This document shows positions 9,527 through 18,278 of a DNA stretch of 64,000 bases, one piece after another. The notes under the pieces are model-generated. The model searched no databases, was not told where the DNA came from, and saw only the letters and a program-made list of their open reading frames with translations. Each line of letters opens with the position of its first letter. The stretch's first letter is position 1. Source of the DNA: Microbacterium sorbitolivorans (GTDB lineage Bacteria; Actinomycetota; Actinomycetes; Actinomycetales; Microbacteriaceae); assembly GCF_003327285.1 (NCBI RefSeq), contig NZ_KZ848474.1, positions 310,001 to 374,000 on the forward strand. Reading direction: 5' to 3'. The position numbers and the translations under genes were made by a program.

Positions 9527-10207
9527 ATGCGGATCCTGCTCGTTCCCGGACTCTGGCTCGACGGCGCCTCGTGGGGCGGCATCCCACACGCGCTCGAGGC
9601 CGCCGGCCACACCGTCGAAAGCCTCACATTGCCCGGGCTCGGCGAGGCGTCCGACCTCGGCATCGCCGACTGGGTCGCTGCGGTCGCCGAGCGCATCGAT
9701 GCGGCCCCGGATCCGGTGGTGCTCGTCGGTCATTCCGGCGGCGGCAACGTCGTGTGGGGCGCGGCCGACGCCCGACCCGACCGCGTCGCGCGCGTCGTGT
9801 TCGTCGACACGGTTCCGCCGGCGAATGGGTTCGGCATCAGCGAGTTCGAGGTCGTTGACGGGGCGGTCCCCTTCCCCGGCTGGGACGCGTTCGATGCGCC
9901 CGACATTGCCGATCTCGGCGAGAACCTCCGCGCGCGCATCGAGGCGGGCGCGCGTAGCGTGCCGCCGGGCGTGACGACGGATCCGATCGCGCTCGCGAAC
10001 CCCGCGCGGTTCCGGATCCCGGTGACGCTGCTCATGGGATCCGTCGACGCCGAGGAGCTCGCCGCGAGCCTCGCCGAGTGGCCGGTCTTCGCGGAAGAGT
10101 TCAGGCAGATCGAGCAGGTCGAGGTCGTGGTGATCGGATCCGGGCACTGGCCACAGTTCTCGCGCCCCGAGCGCCTCGCCGAGCTGCTCGTCGCTGCGGC
10201 GCGCTGA
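9527..10207 (+). CDS. alpha/beta hydrolase
   Basis: A 226-residue single-domain alpha/beta hydrolase. The protein starts directly with the first core strand (MRILLVPGLWLDG). The nucleophile Ser70 sits in the GHSGG elbow, and the catalytic His is in GSGHWPQF near residue 206. An acidic residue is expected around VTLLMGSVDAEE. The substrate cannot be read from sequence; esterase or C-C hydrolase roles are possible. There is no ribosome site, but TAGCCT lies 7 bases before the ATG, so a leaderless transcript is likely. An in-frame extension to an ATG at 9380 is Arg-rich and looks non-coding. Confidence 0.85.
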   Translation: MRILLVPGLWLDGASWGGIPHALEAAGHTVESLTLPGLGEASDLGIADWVAAVAERIDAAPDPVVLVGHSGGGNVVWGAADARPDRVARVVFVDTVPPANGFGISEFEVVDGAVPFPGWDAFDAPDIADLGENLRARIEAGARSVPPGVTTDPIALANPARFRIPVTLLMGSVDAEELAASLAEWPVFAEEFRQIEQVEVVVIGSGHWPQFSRPERLAELLVAAAR

Positions 10208-10224
10208 CTCGATACGATTCCCGC

Positions 10225-11208
10225 ATGACCGCTGACGTTCATCGCCCCCGCATTTACCTCGCCTACACCGCCGACGAACTCGAGCGGTATTACAGCCCCG
10301 GAGCGCTCGCCGCCCTCGAGGCGCTCGGCGAGGTCGTGCGGAACGACACGGGCGAGGTCATCGAGAAGGCGGCCCTCGCCGACGTCACGCGCGGATGCGA
10401 CATCGTCATCGCGCACCGATCCGTCGGCGTCGACGCCGCGTTCTTCGCGCAGATGGATCCGCGGATCCGCGCCGTCATCCGCGGCGCCATGGACGTCAGC
10501 ACGATCGACGTCGACGCCGCCACCCGCGCCGGGGTCATCGTCGCAAACACCTCGTCGGGCTTCGAACGGGCGGTCGCGGAGCACGCCATCGCCCTCGCGA
10601 TCGACGTCGCCCGCGACATGACGCGGGCCCGCGAGGCGTTCCTCGCCGGAACCGAGCAGCCCACCCGGCAGGGGCTCGAACTCGGCGGCGCGACGCTCGG
10701 CATCGTCGGCATGGGCCGCATCGGCCGCGAGCTCGCGCGCCTCGCGACCGCGCTCGGCATGCGGGTCGCGTACGCGGATCCGTCGGCCGAGGCGCCATAC
10801 GAACGCCTCGATTTCGCGGACCTCCTCGCGACCTCCGACGTCGTCGCGTGCCTCGCGGTGTCGATCCCCGAGACGCGCGGCCTCTTCGACGATGCCGCGT
10901 TCGGATCCATGAAGCGCGGCGCGATCTTCCTCAACCTCTCGCGCGGCGAACTCGTCGACGAGTCCGCGCTCGAGCGCGCGCTCAATGCGGGCATCCTCCG
11001 CGGCGCGGGCCTCGACGTCGGATCCGGGCTCGACCAGACCCCGCCCCTGCACCTCGCGCGCCGCCCCGACGTCGTCGCAACGCCCCATTCGGCGGGAATG
11101 ACGGCGGCGGCCCGCCACGTGCAGGCGATGGACACGGTCGATCAGGCCCGCCAGGTCATCGCGGGCGCCGTCCCCGACCGCGCGGTAAACGGATCCGCGT
11201 TGGCGTAA
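10225..11208 (+). CDS. D-2-hydroxyacid dehydrogenase family protein (catalytic Glu not conserved)
   Basis: A 327-residue NAD-binding protein of the D-isomer 2-hydroxyacid dehydrogenase family. The Rossmann motif GMGRIG is near residues 162-167, Arg240 is in LSRGELVD and the catalytic His is in TPHSAG near 290. The position 29 residues after the Arg, where the family has the catalytic Glu of a D-V-F-x-x-E-P motif, reads DVGSGLDQTPP, so Glu is absent and a neighbouring Asp270 is the only acidic candidate. Specificity cannot be assigned. It may have altered or no dehydrogenase activity. TACGAT lies 6 bases before the ATG, with no Shine-Dalgarno, so it is probably leaderless. Confidence 0.85.
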   Translation: MTADVHRPRIYLAYTADELERYYSPGALAALEALGEVVRNDTGEVIEKAALADVTRGCDIVIAHRSVGVDAAFFAQMDPRIRAVIRGAMDVSTIDVDAATRAGVIVANTSSGFERAVAEHAIALAIDVARDMTRAREAFLAGTEQPTRQGLELGGATLGIVGMGRIGRELARLATALGMRVAYADPSAEAPYERLDFADLLATSDVVACLAVSIPETRGLFDDAAFGSMKRGAIFLNLSRGELVDESALERALNAGILRGAGLDVGSGLDQTPPLHLARRPDVVATPHSAGMTAAARHVQAMDTVDQARQVIAGAVPDRAVNGSALA

Positions 11209-11216
11209 CCGCCCGC

Positions 11217-11505
11217 GGGATGCGATCGTGTCGTTCTCGCGTCCCATAACGACACAACGGCATCCCGCAAGGACAAGTGCACGGCGATACGTCGCCCAAG
11301 GGACGCGATCGTGTCACTCTCACGCCTCAGAACGACACAACGGCATCCCGCAAGGACAAGTGCACGGCGATACGTCGCCCAAGGGATGCGATCGTGTCAC
11401 TCTCACGCCTCAGAACGACACAACGCCATCCCGCACGCCTCGCACGTGCCCCCCAGGGATGCGTTTGTGCCACTCTCACGCGCCGGAACGACACAGCGCC
11501 ATCCC
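11217..11505 (+). repeat. palindromic repeat family A, four copies, three in an 83-base tandem array
   Basis: Copies lie at 11217-11266, 11300-11349, 11383-11432 and 11456-11505. Each starts with GGGAYG and ends with CATCCC, with GTGTCRYTCTC on the left and AACGACAC on the right. The first three recur at exactly 83 bases because the 33-base spacer at 11267-11299 and 11350-11382 is the same. The array fills the gap between the convergent dehydrogenase and purA genes. Confidence 0.9.
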
Positions 11506-11514
11506 GCAAACGCC

Positions 11515-11542
11515 GAACGGCGCCCCGCGAGGGGCGCCGTTC
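11515..11542 (-). terminator. hairpin downstream of purA
   Basis: A perfect 12-base stem, GAACGGCGCCCC paired with GGGGCGCCGTTC around a GCGA loop, lies 13 bases after the purA stop. It has no clear T-tract, so it may terminate weakly or act as a 3' stabiliser. It could serve both converging genes. Confidence 0.6.
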
Positions 11543-11555
11543 GTACGCGAAAGCG

Positions 11556-12842
11556 TCAGTCCACGAGGTCGTGGCGCACGATCACCTGGTCGCGGCCGGG
11601 GCCGACGCCGATCACCGAGATGCGGGTGCCGCTCATGTCCTCGAGCTTCAGGATGTAGTCCTGCGCCGTCTGGGGCAGATCCTCGAAGGTGCGGGCGCCC
11701 GTGATGTCCTCGGACCAGCCGGGGTAGGTCTCGTAGATCGGCTTCGCGTGGTGGAAGTCGCTCTGGTTGACGGGCACCTCGTCGACGCGCGTGCCGTTGA
11801 CGTCGTAGGCGACGCAGACGGGGATCTCCTCGAGACCCGTGAGCACGTCGAGCTTCGTCACGACGAGGTCGGTGATGCCGTTGATGCGGGTCGCGTAGCG
11901 CGTGATCGGGGCGTCGTACCAGCCGACACGGCGCGAACGACCGGTGGTGGTGCCGAACTCAAAGCCCGCCTGGCGCAGCCACTCGCCCTGCTCGTCGAAG
12001 AGCTCGGTCGGGAAGGGACCTGCGCCGACGCGGGTCGTGTAGGCCTTAACGATTCCGACGATGCGGTCGAGGCGGTTCGGGCCGACGCCGGATCCGGTCG
12101 ACGCGCCACCGGCGGTCGCCGACGACGAGGTCACGAACGGGTAGGTGCCGTGGTCGATGTCGAGCATCGTGGCCTGACCGGCCTCGAAGACCACGACCTC
12201 GTCGCGCTCGAGGGCCTCGTCGAGCAGCAGGCTCGCGTCGACCACCATGGGGCGCACGCGCTCGGCGTAGCTGAGCAGGTCGTCAACGATCTCGTCGGCG
12301 GTGATCGCGCGACGGTTGAAGATCTTGACGAGCAGGTGATTCTTCTGCTCGAGCGCGCCTTCAACCTTCTGGCGCAGGATCGACTCGTCGAAGAGATCCT
12401 GGATCCGGATGCCGACGCGGCTGATCTTGTCGGCGTACGCGGGGCCGATACCGCGGCCCGTCGTGCCGATCTGGCGCTTGCCGAGGAAGCGCTCCTGCAC
12501 CTTGTCGAGGGTGCGGTGCGCCTGCGTGATGATGTGCGCGTTGGCCGAGATCTTCAGCTTCGAGGTATCGATGCCGCGCGACTCGAGCGCCTCGATCTCC
12601 TGGAAGAGCACCTCGAGGTCGACGACGACGCCGTTACCGATGACGGGCGTAACGCCCGGCGAAAGGATGCCGGACGGCAGCAGGTGCAGCGCGTACTTCT
12701 CGTCGCCGATGACGACGGTGTGGCCTGCGTTGTTGCCGCCGTTGAACTTGACGACCCACTCGGTGCGTTCGCCGAGCAGGTCTGTGGCCTTACCTTTACC
12801 CTCGTCGCCCCACTGGACGCCGATGATCACGATTCCGGGCAT
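11556..12842 (-). CDS. purA: adenylosuccinate synthetase
   Basis: A 428-residue enzyme that joins IMP and aspartate using GTP in AMP synthesis. The GTP-binding loop GDEGKGK is at residues 12-18 with catalytic Asp13, and catalytic His41 lies in NNAGHTV. Family signatures [13 protein letters not shown] and [11 protein letters not shown] are intact, and the length is typical. GGGGG lies a few bases before the ATG. It is a single gene ending against the convergent repeat array. The next minus-strand gene upstream is an unrelated membrane protein. Confidence 0.98.
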   Translation of the reverse strand: MPGIVIIGVQWGDEGKGKATDLLGERTEWVVKFNGGNNAGHTVVIGDEKYALHLLPSGILSPGVTPVIGNGVVVDLEVLFQEIEALESRGIDTSKLKISANAHIITQAHRTLDKVQERFLGKRQIGTTGRGIGPAYADKISRVGIRIQDLFDESILRQKVEGALEQKNHLLVKIFNRRAITADEIVDDLLSYAERVRPMVVDASLLLDEALERDEVVVFEAGQATMLDIDHGTYPFVTSSSATAGGASTGSGVGPNRLDRIVGIVKAYTTRVGAGPFPTELFDEQGEWLRQAGFEFGTTTGRSRRVGWYDAPITRYATRINGITDLVVTKLDVLTGLEEIPVCVAYDVNGTRVDEVPVNQSDFHHAKPIYETYPGWSEDITGARTFEDLPQTAQDYILKLEDMSGTRISVIGVGPGRDQVIVRHDLVD

Positions 12843-12909
12843 GCGTTATCCCCCTGAGATTCGGGTGCTGGATTCTCAGTCTATCGGGCGGAGGAAAAGG
12901 TCCCTGAGA

Positions 12910-13497
12910 TCAGCTGTCTTCGACCTTGACGAGGCCGATGAACTTCATGCGGTCTTCGCCATAGAAGCAGGTCTGCAGCGCGAGATCGCCCTGCAGGCCG
13001 ATGAGGTCTTCCGTCGTGGCCCAGATCTTCGGGGTGTAGCGGATGTCGATGATCTCGTAGAGGCCATCCATGCCGTCGCCCTCGATGTTGATCTTCTGAC
13101 CCTCGTTCCACGGCAGCAGCACGTCGCCGCCGCAGTTGTTGTGGGCGGCCGCCGTCGTGGGAACGCCGTCGCGCTCGTACGACTTCATGATCGTGAAGGT
13201 GTGGTAGGTATCGCCAGCGTTGCAGGCGATGTCGAGGTCGGCCTCGTCGCCGGTCACTCCGAGCTCGACCGTCGGGTACTCGTCGAAGACCTGCTCCTGC
13301 ACCTTGTCGACGGTGCCGCGGTAGCCCGACTTCAGCGCGCCATAACCCTGCTCGACGGTGTCGGGGATCAGCCAGACGCCGAGGAGGAGCGCGACGCCAC
13401 CCAGTACGAGCACGCCGCCCAGCGCGCCGAGCACGATGTTCCCGGCCTTGCGACCGCGCTTCTTCGTGCCCGCGCGGTGTTCCGCTCGCTCACCCAC
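12910..13497 (-). CDS. hypothetical single-pass membrane protein
   Basis: A 195-residue protein with a basic N-terminal tail (TKKRGRKAG), one hydrophobic helix at about 23-48, and an extracytoplasmic domain of about 140 residues. That domain contains three cysteines (in DIACNAG, NNCGGD and QTCFYG) and no recognised fold. The GTG at 13497 is preferred because GAGGGGGG lies 5 bases upstream; a GTG at 13515 would add six residues without a good ribosome site. The extracytoplasmic Cys could form a disulfide. It sits between purA and argG with no clear functional link to either. Confidence 0.75.
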   Translation of the reverse strand: MGERAEHRAGTKKRGRKAGNIVLGALGGVLVLGGVALLLGVWLIPDTVEQGYGALKSGYRGTVDKVQEQVFDEYPTVELGVTGDEADLDIACNAGDTYHTFTIMKSYERDGVPTTAAAHNNCGGDVLLPWNEGQKINIEGDGMDGLYEIIDIRYTPKIWATTEDLIGLQGDLALQTCFYGEDRMKFIGLVKVEDS

Positions 13498-13626
13498 GTG
13501 TACCCCCCTCGCCACAACGAAATCTCTGGCTCCGCAGGCATTTTACCCCGCGGAGGAAACGCGAGGAAGAAGCGCGGAAGGCGCCGGGCCCGCGGATCCG
13601 CGGGGGCCCGCCCAGCGGATCCATAA

Positions 13627-15105
<1,479 letters not shown>

Positions 15106-15110
15106 TCCTG

Positions 15111-15156
15111 CATGGCGATGGCCCCGGAACCTCCTGGTTCCGGGGCCATCGCCATG
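15111..15156 (+). terminator. long perfect hairpin after argG
   Basis: A perfect 21-base stem (15111-15131 with 15136-15156) around a TCCT loop begins 5 bases after the argG stop. There is no T-tract, as is common for actinobacterial terminators. The remaining gap to ald (15157-15286) carries the ald control region. Confidence 0.75.
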
Positions 15157-15180
15157 CCCGCCGAAAGTACAAGCTTTCCC

Positions 15181-15224
15181 CGAACGCACATGAAATAACG
15201 TAGGCGTTCGGCAAAAACGTAGGC
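15181..15224 (+). promoter_or_regulatory. candidate operator region upstream of ald
   Basis: A direct repeat AACGTAGGC occurs at 15197-15205 and 15216-15224, 19 bases apart, and CGAACGC/GCGTTCG form an inverted pair at 15181-15187 and 15204-15210. ald genes are often controlled by Lrp/AldR-type regulators that bind such spaced half-sites. The assignment to that family is inference. Confidence 0.4.
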
Positions 15225-15286
15225 ACTCGCGCCGCGATCTGCGATGCTCATCTCACACCCACAAGGTGTCTGACGAGGAGGTCATG

Positions 15287-16339
15287 ATGAGAATCGCGGT
15301 ACCCACCGAGGTCAAGAACAACGAGGAACGCGTCGCACTCACCCCGAGCGGCGCGGACGCGCTCGTCCGCGACGGGCACGAGGTGCTCGTGCAGGCGGGC
15401 GCGGGTTCCGGATCCCGAATCGCCGACGCCGACTACGCGGCGGCGGGCGCGCGAATCGTCGGCTCCGCGTCCGAGGCCTGGAACGGCGCCGACCTCGTGC
15501 TGAAGGTGAAGGAGCCCGTCGCGAGCGAGTACAGCTTCCTCCGCGACGACCTCACGCTCTTCGCGTACCTGCACCTCGCCGCCGACCGCCCGCTCACCGA
15601 CGCGCTCGTCGCCGCCGGCACCACCGCCATCGCGTACGAGACGGTGCAGCGCGCCGACGGATCCCTGCCCCTGCTCACCCCGATGAGCCAGATCGCGGGG
15701 CGGTTGTCGGTCTCGGTCGGCGCCTACCACCTCATGCACTCGCAGGGCGGCCGCGGCACCCTGCTGGGCGGCGTCCCCGGGGTTCCGCGCGCGAGCGTCG
15801 TCGTGATCGGCGGCGGCGTCGCGGGCGAGAACGCCGCGGCGAACGCCCTCGGCCTCGGCGCGCAGGTCACGGTCTTCGACGTCGACACCCACCGCCTCGG
15901 CGAGCTCGAGGCACGCTACGGCAACGGTCTCTCGACCCGGGTCTCGACGCCGCTCGCGATCGCCGACGCGGTCGCGTCCGCGGATCTCGTGATCGGATCC
16001 GTGCTGATCCCCGGATCCGCCGCCCCGAAGCTCGTCACCGACGAGATGGTGCGCGGGATGCGCGCTGGATCCGTGCTCGTCGATATCGCGATCGACCAGG
16101 GCGGGTGCTTCGAGGGATCCCGCCCGACGACGCACGACGACCCGACGTTCCGGGTGCACGACTCGCTCTTCTACTGCGTCGCCAACATGCCCGGCGCGGT
16201 GCCGGAGACGGCGACGCGGGCGCTGACGAACGCGACTCTGCCGTACGTGCGGCGCCTCGCGGCGGACCAGTGGGATCGTCCACTGACGGACGGCGTCAAC
16301 GTGCGCGGCGGTGAGATCGTGCTGCCGGCGCTGCGGTAG
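15287..16339 (+). CDS. ald: alanine dehydrogenase
   Basis: A 350-residue NAD-dependent enzyme that interconverts L-alanine and pyruvate plus ammonia. The N terminus [20 protein letters not shown] and catalytic candidates Lys in VLKVKEP (about 73-75) and His96 in AYLHLA match the family. The NAD motif [10 protein letters not shown] follows near 170. It is slightly shorter than the usual ~370 residues, at the C terminus. GAGGAGG sits 5-6 bases before the ATG at 15287; an adjacent in-frame ATG at 15284 is too close to it. Confidence 0.95.
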   Translation: MRIAVPTEVKNNEERVALTPSGADALVRDGHEVLVQAGAGSGSRIADADYAAAGARIVGSASEAWNGADLVLKVKEPVASEYSFLRDDLTLFAYLHLAADRPLTDALVAAGTTAIAYETVQRADGSLPLLTPMSQIAGRLSVSVGAYHLMHSQGGRGTLLGGVPGVPRASVVVIGGGVAGENAAANALGLGAQVTVFDVDTHRLGELEARYGNGLSTRVSTPLAIADAVASADLVIGSVLIPGSAAPKLVTDEMVRGMRAGSVLVDIAIDQGGCFEGSRPTTHDDPTFRVHDSLFYCVANMPGAVPETATRALTNATLPYVRRLAADQWDRPLTDGVNVRGGEIVLPALR

Positions 16340-16430
16340 CCCGCGCTGGCCCCTTCCGGATGTCGCCCGCCTGTGTCATGATCGCTTCGTCCGGGACAAC
16401 CGGTCCCGGCAATCATCGGGAGGGGTCATC

Positions 16431-16847
16431 ATGGGATTCAAGCAGGCGCCGTACATCATGCTTGACGGCCGCGCGACGGAGGCGCTCGCCTTCTACCAGA
16501 ACATTCTCGGCGGCGAGACGACCATCACTCACTACCGCGACCTGCCGATAGACGGCATGGGCGGCGACCCCGACTGGGTCATGCACGGGCAGCTCGAGGT
16601 CGGAGGCGGCGTCACGATCATGGTCGCCGATGGCGAGCAGCAACGGTCCGCCGACAACCCGAAGGTCGTCATCTGCCTCTACGGCGACGATCGCGACGAA
16701 CTCGAGGGCTTCTTCCGCGGGCTCTCCGAAGGTGGATCCCGATCAATGCCCTTCGAGAAGGCGCCGTGGGGATCCTGGTTCGGCGAGGTCATCGACCCGT
16801 TCGGCGTGACCTGGATGCTCGAGGGCGGCGGCGACGAGCAGGGCTGA
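16431..16847 (+). CDS. VOC-family protein, PhnB-like
   Basis: A 138-residue protein with the glyoxalase/bleomycin-resistance (VOC) fold of the PhnB/3-demethylubiquinone-methyltransferase-like group. Typical segments are LDGRATEALAFYQNILGGE at the N terminus and GEVIDPFGVTWML at the C terminus. GGGAGGGG precedes the ATG by 5 bases. The reaction cannot be assigned; many members are uncharacterised. It is a single gene that nearly meets the convergent small Lys/Cys-rich gene. Confidence 0.85.
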   Translation: MGFKQAPYIMLDGRATEALAFYQNILGGETTITHYRDLPIDGMGGDPDWVMHGQLEVGGGVTIMVADGEQQRSADNPKVVICLYGDDRDELEGFFRGLSEGGSRSMPFEKAPWGSWFGEVIDPFGVTWMLEGGGDEQG

Positions 16848-16853
16848 GCGGAG

Positions 16854-17042
16854 CTACACCTTCAGCTTCGCCTTCTTCGCCTGCTCGCGGTTGCGCTCGT
16901 TGCGGAAGAGCTCGCGGGCGAGGTCGGGATCCAGCCGCCCCTCGGCGAGCATGCGAATCGGGCAGCGCTTACAGCGCGGCTTCGACTTGCAGCACTTCTT
17001 CTTCGGGCCCTTTTTCTTGGCCTTCTTTTTGTCGGATCCCAT
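16854..17042 (-). CDS. small Lys/Cys-rich protein
   Basis: A 62-residue, very basic protein. The first 18 residues are almost all Lys plus Gly/Ser/Asp/Pro. A cysteine cluster follows (CCKSKPRCKRCPIRM), then an amphipathic helix rich in Arg and Glu and a basic end. Four closely spaced cysteines could bind zinc or another metal, and the charge suggests nucleic-acid contact; both are inference. TACGCT lies 6 bases before the ATG without a Shine-Dalgarno, so it appears to have its own leaderless promoter although it follows mrpG on the same strand. Confidence 0.7.
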   Translation of the reverse strand: MGSDKKKAKKKGPKKKCCKSKPRCKRCPIRMLAEGRLDPDLARELFRNERNREQAKKAKLKV

Positions 17043-17065
17043 TCGATCAGCGTAGGCGCGGCGCC

Positions 17066-17410
17066 TTAACCGGCGTCGTGCTGTGCCTCGATATCGTCTG
17101 CGAGCTCGTCGACGAGCAGGGTGTTGTGGTCGATGCTGCCGTTGCGATAGGCCTGGCGGGCGACCATGTGCGCCGAGATCGGCGCCGTCGCGAGCTGGAT
17201 CACGACGATCGGGATCAGGAAGGCGACGGCCGGCCACGTGTGCAGCGCAACCGCGACGCCGAGCGCGATGAGGATGACGCCGAGTACCTGAGGCTTCGTG
17301 GCGGCGTGGAGGCGGGCGGGCACGTCGCTGAAGCGCAGCAGCCCGATAGAGGCGGTGAGGCTCAGGATCGACCCGAGCAGCACCAGCACGAGGGCGATGG
17401 TGTCGGTCAT
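17066..17410 (-). CDS. mrpG: Mrp Na+/H+ antiporter subunit G
   Basis: A 114-residue membrane protein with three helices and the family motif DVPARLHAATKPQVLG around residues 29-44. MrpG is a small subunit of the hetero-oligomeric Mrp cation/proton antiporter that exports Na+ and supports pH homeostasis. The start overlaps the mrpF stop (ATGA), and it is the last gene of the operon. The C-terminal tail (IDHNTLLVDELADDIEA) is acidic and cytosolic. Confidence 0.95.
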   Translation of the reverse strand: MTDTIALVLVLLGSILSLTASIGLLRFSDVPARLHAATKPQVLGVILIALGVAVALHTWPAVAFLIPIVVIQLATAPISAHMVARQAYRNGSIDHNTLLVDELADDIEAQHDAG

Positions 17411-17700
17411 CGCTCGTCCTCCCTGAGCTTGGCGCGGTCGCGGCGGGCCACGAAGCGGGCGACCGCGACGGTGCCGAGGATGCCGGTCGCCGAGATCATG
17501 AGCATGATCGGCAGCGTGTACATGTGCTTGTTGATCACGGCCTCGGCGCCGAGGATGCAGAGCACCTCGCTCAGCAGCACGTCGCTCGCGATGGCGCGGT
17601 CGAGGATCGACGGGCCCTTGATCATGCGGATGATCGCGAGCAGCGCGGCGGCCGCGAAGACCACCGCGATCGCGGCGATGAGAACGGAGTTGACGGTCAC
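17407..17700 (-). CDS. mrpF: Mrp Na+/H+ antiporter subunit F
   Basis: A 97-residue protein with three membrane helices and the family motif RMIKGPSILDRAIASDV. It is a small subunit of the Mrp antiporter. The GTG at 17700 overlaps the mrpE stop as GTGA, which fixes the start. It ends in a basic tail (RFVARRDRAKLREDER) and overlaps mrpG. Confidence 0.95.
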   Translation of the reverse strand: MTVNSVLIAAIAVVFAAAALLAIIRMIKGPSILDRAIASDVLLSEVLCILGAEAVINKHMYTLPIMLMISATGILGTVAVARFVARRDRAKLREDER

Positions 17701-18278
17701 AGGCCCTCCTCCAATCGGCGCTCGGTGAAGAGCGGCGCGTCGCTCATGACGAGGCGCAGCTGTTCGCGGGATCCGACGGCGCGCACGATGAGCTTCTCCC
17801 ATCCGAGCGCGTCGCGGCGGAACTTCTCGACGTCCTCGGCCGAGGTCACGCCGAGCACGTGCATGAACAGCACCCGGTTGGTGCGGTCGGACTCGATCAC
17901 GGTGCTACCAGGAACGAGAGACAGCGCCACGGCGACGTGCGTCATGATGAGATCGTCGTCGATGCGCAGGGGGCTGCGGATGATCGCCGTCGGCGTGGGC
18001 CTCGGCGTCAGCGCCTGCCACGCCACCTGCAGCGCTCCGGCAACGAGGTGCCCGGCGAAGGTCACGACCGCGACGGCGAGCCACCAGATGTTGACGCGGC
18101 CGCTGAGCTCCGCCGCCGGCAGCCGGAAGACGTTCGTCACGACGACGGCGACGATGACGCCCGTCAACGCGGCGAGCAACGTGAACTGCCCCCACAGCAG
18201 CATCCAGAGCAGGACGAGCCAGATGAAGAAGGGCAGCTGCACCCACAGCCGCTTGACCTGTGCGCGTGGTGTCGTCAT
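17697..18278 (-). CDS. mrpE: Mrp Na+/H+ antiporter subunit E
   Basis: A 193-residue protein. Two or three N-terminal helices (WVQLPFFIWLVLLWMLLWG onward) are followed by a cytosolic domain with VALSLVPGSTVIE and the segment VLFMHVLGV typical of MrpE. The ATG at 18278 overlaps the mrpD stop. MrpE is a structural subunit of the antiporter complex. It is longer than many MrpE proteins because of a C-terminal extension after FRRDALGWEKLIV. Confidence 0.94.
   Translation of the reverse strand: MTTPRAQVKRLWVQLPFFIWLVLLWMLLWGQFTLLAALTGVIVAVVVTNVFRLPAAELSGRVNIWWLAVAVVTFAGHLVAGALQVAWQALTPRPTPTAIIRSPLRIDDDLIMTHVAVALSLVPGSTVIESDRTNRVLFMHVLGVTSAEDVEKFRRDALGWEKLIVRAVGSREQLRLVMSDAPLFTERRLEEGL

Noticed and set aside
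11217..11505. CRISPR-like array of 50-base repeats with 33-base spacers
   Set aside because: The spacers at 11267-11299 and 11350-11382 are identical to each other, the repeats are palindromic and imperfect, and no cas genes are present, so this is tandem amplification.
13589..13604. 16-base palindrome upstream of argG as an arginine-repressor operator
   Set aside because: It is made of GC with a central GGATCC, unlike AT-rich ARG boxes, and may be a chance result of the GGATCC excess.
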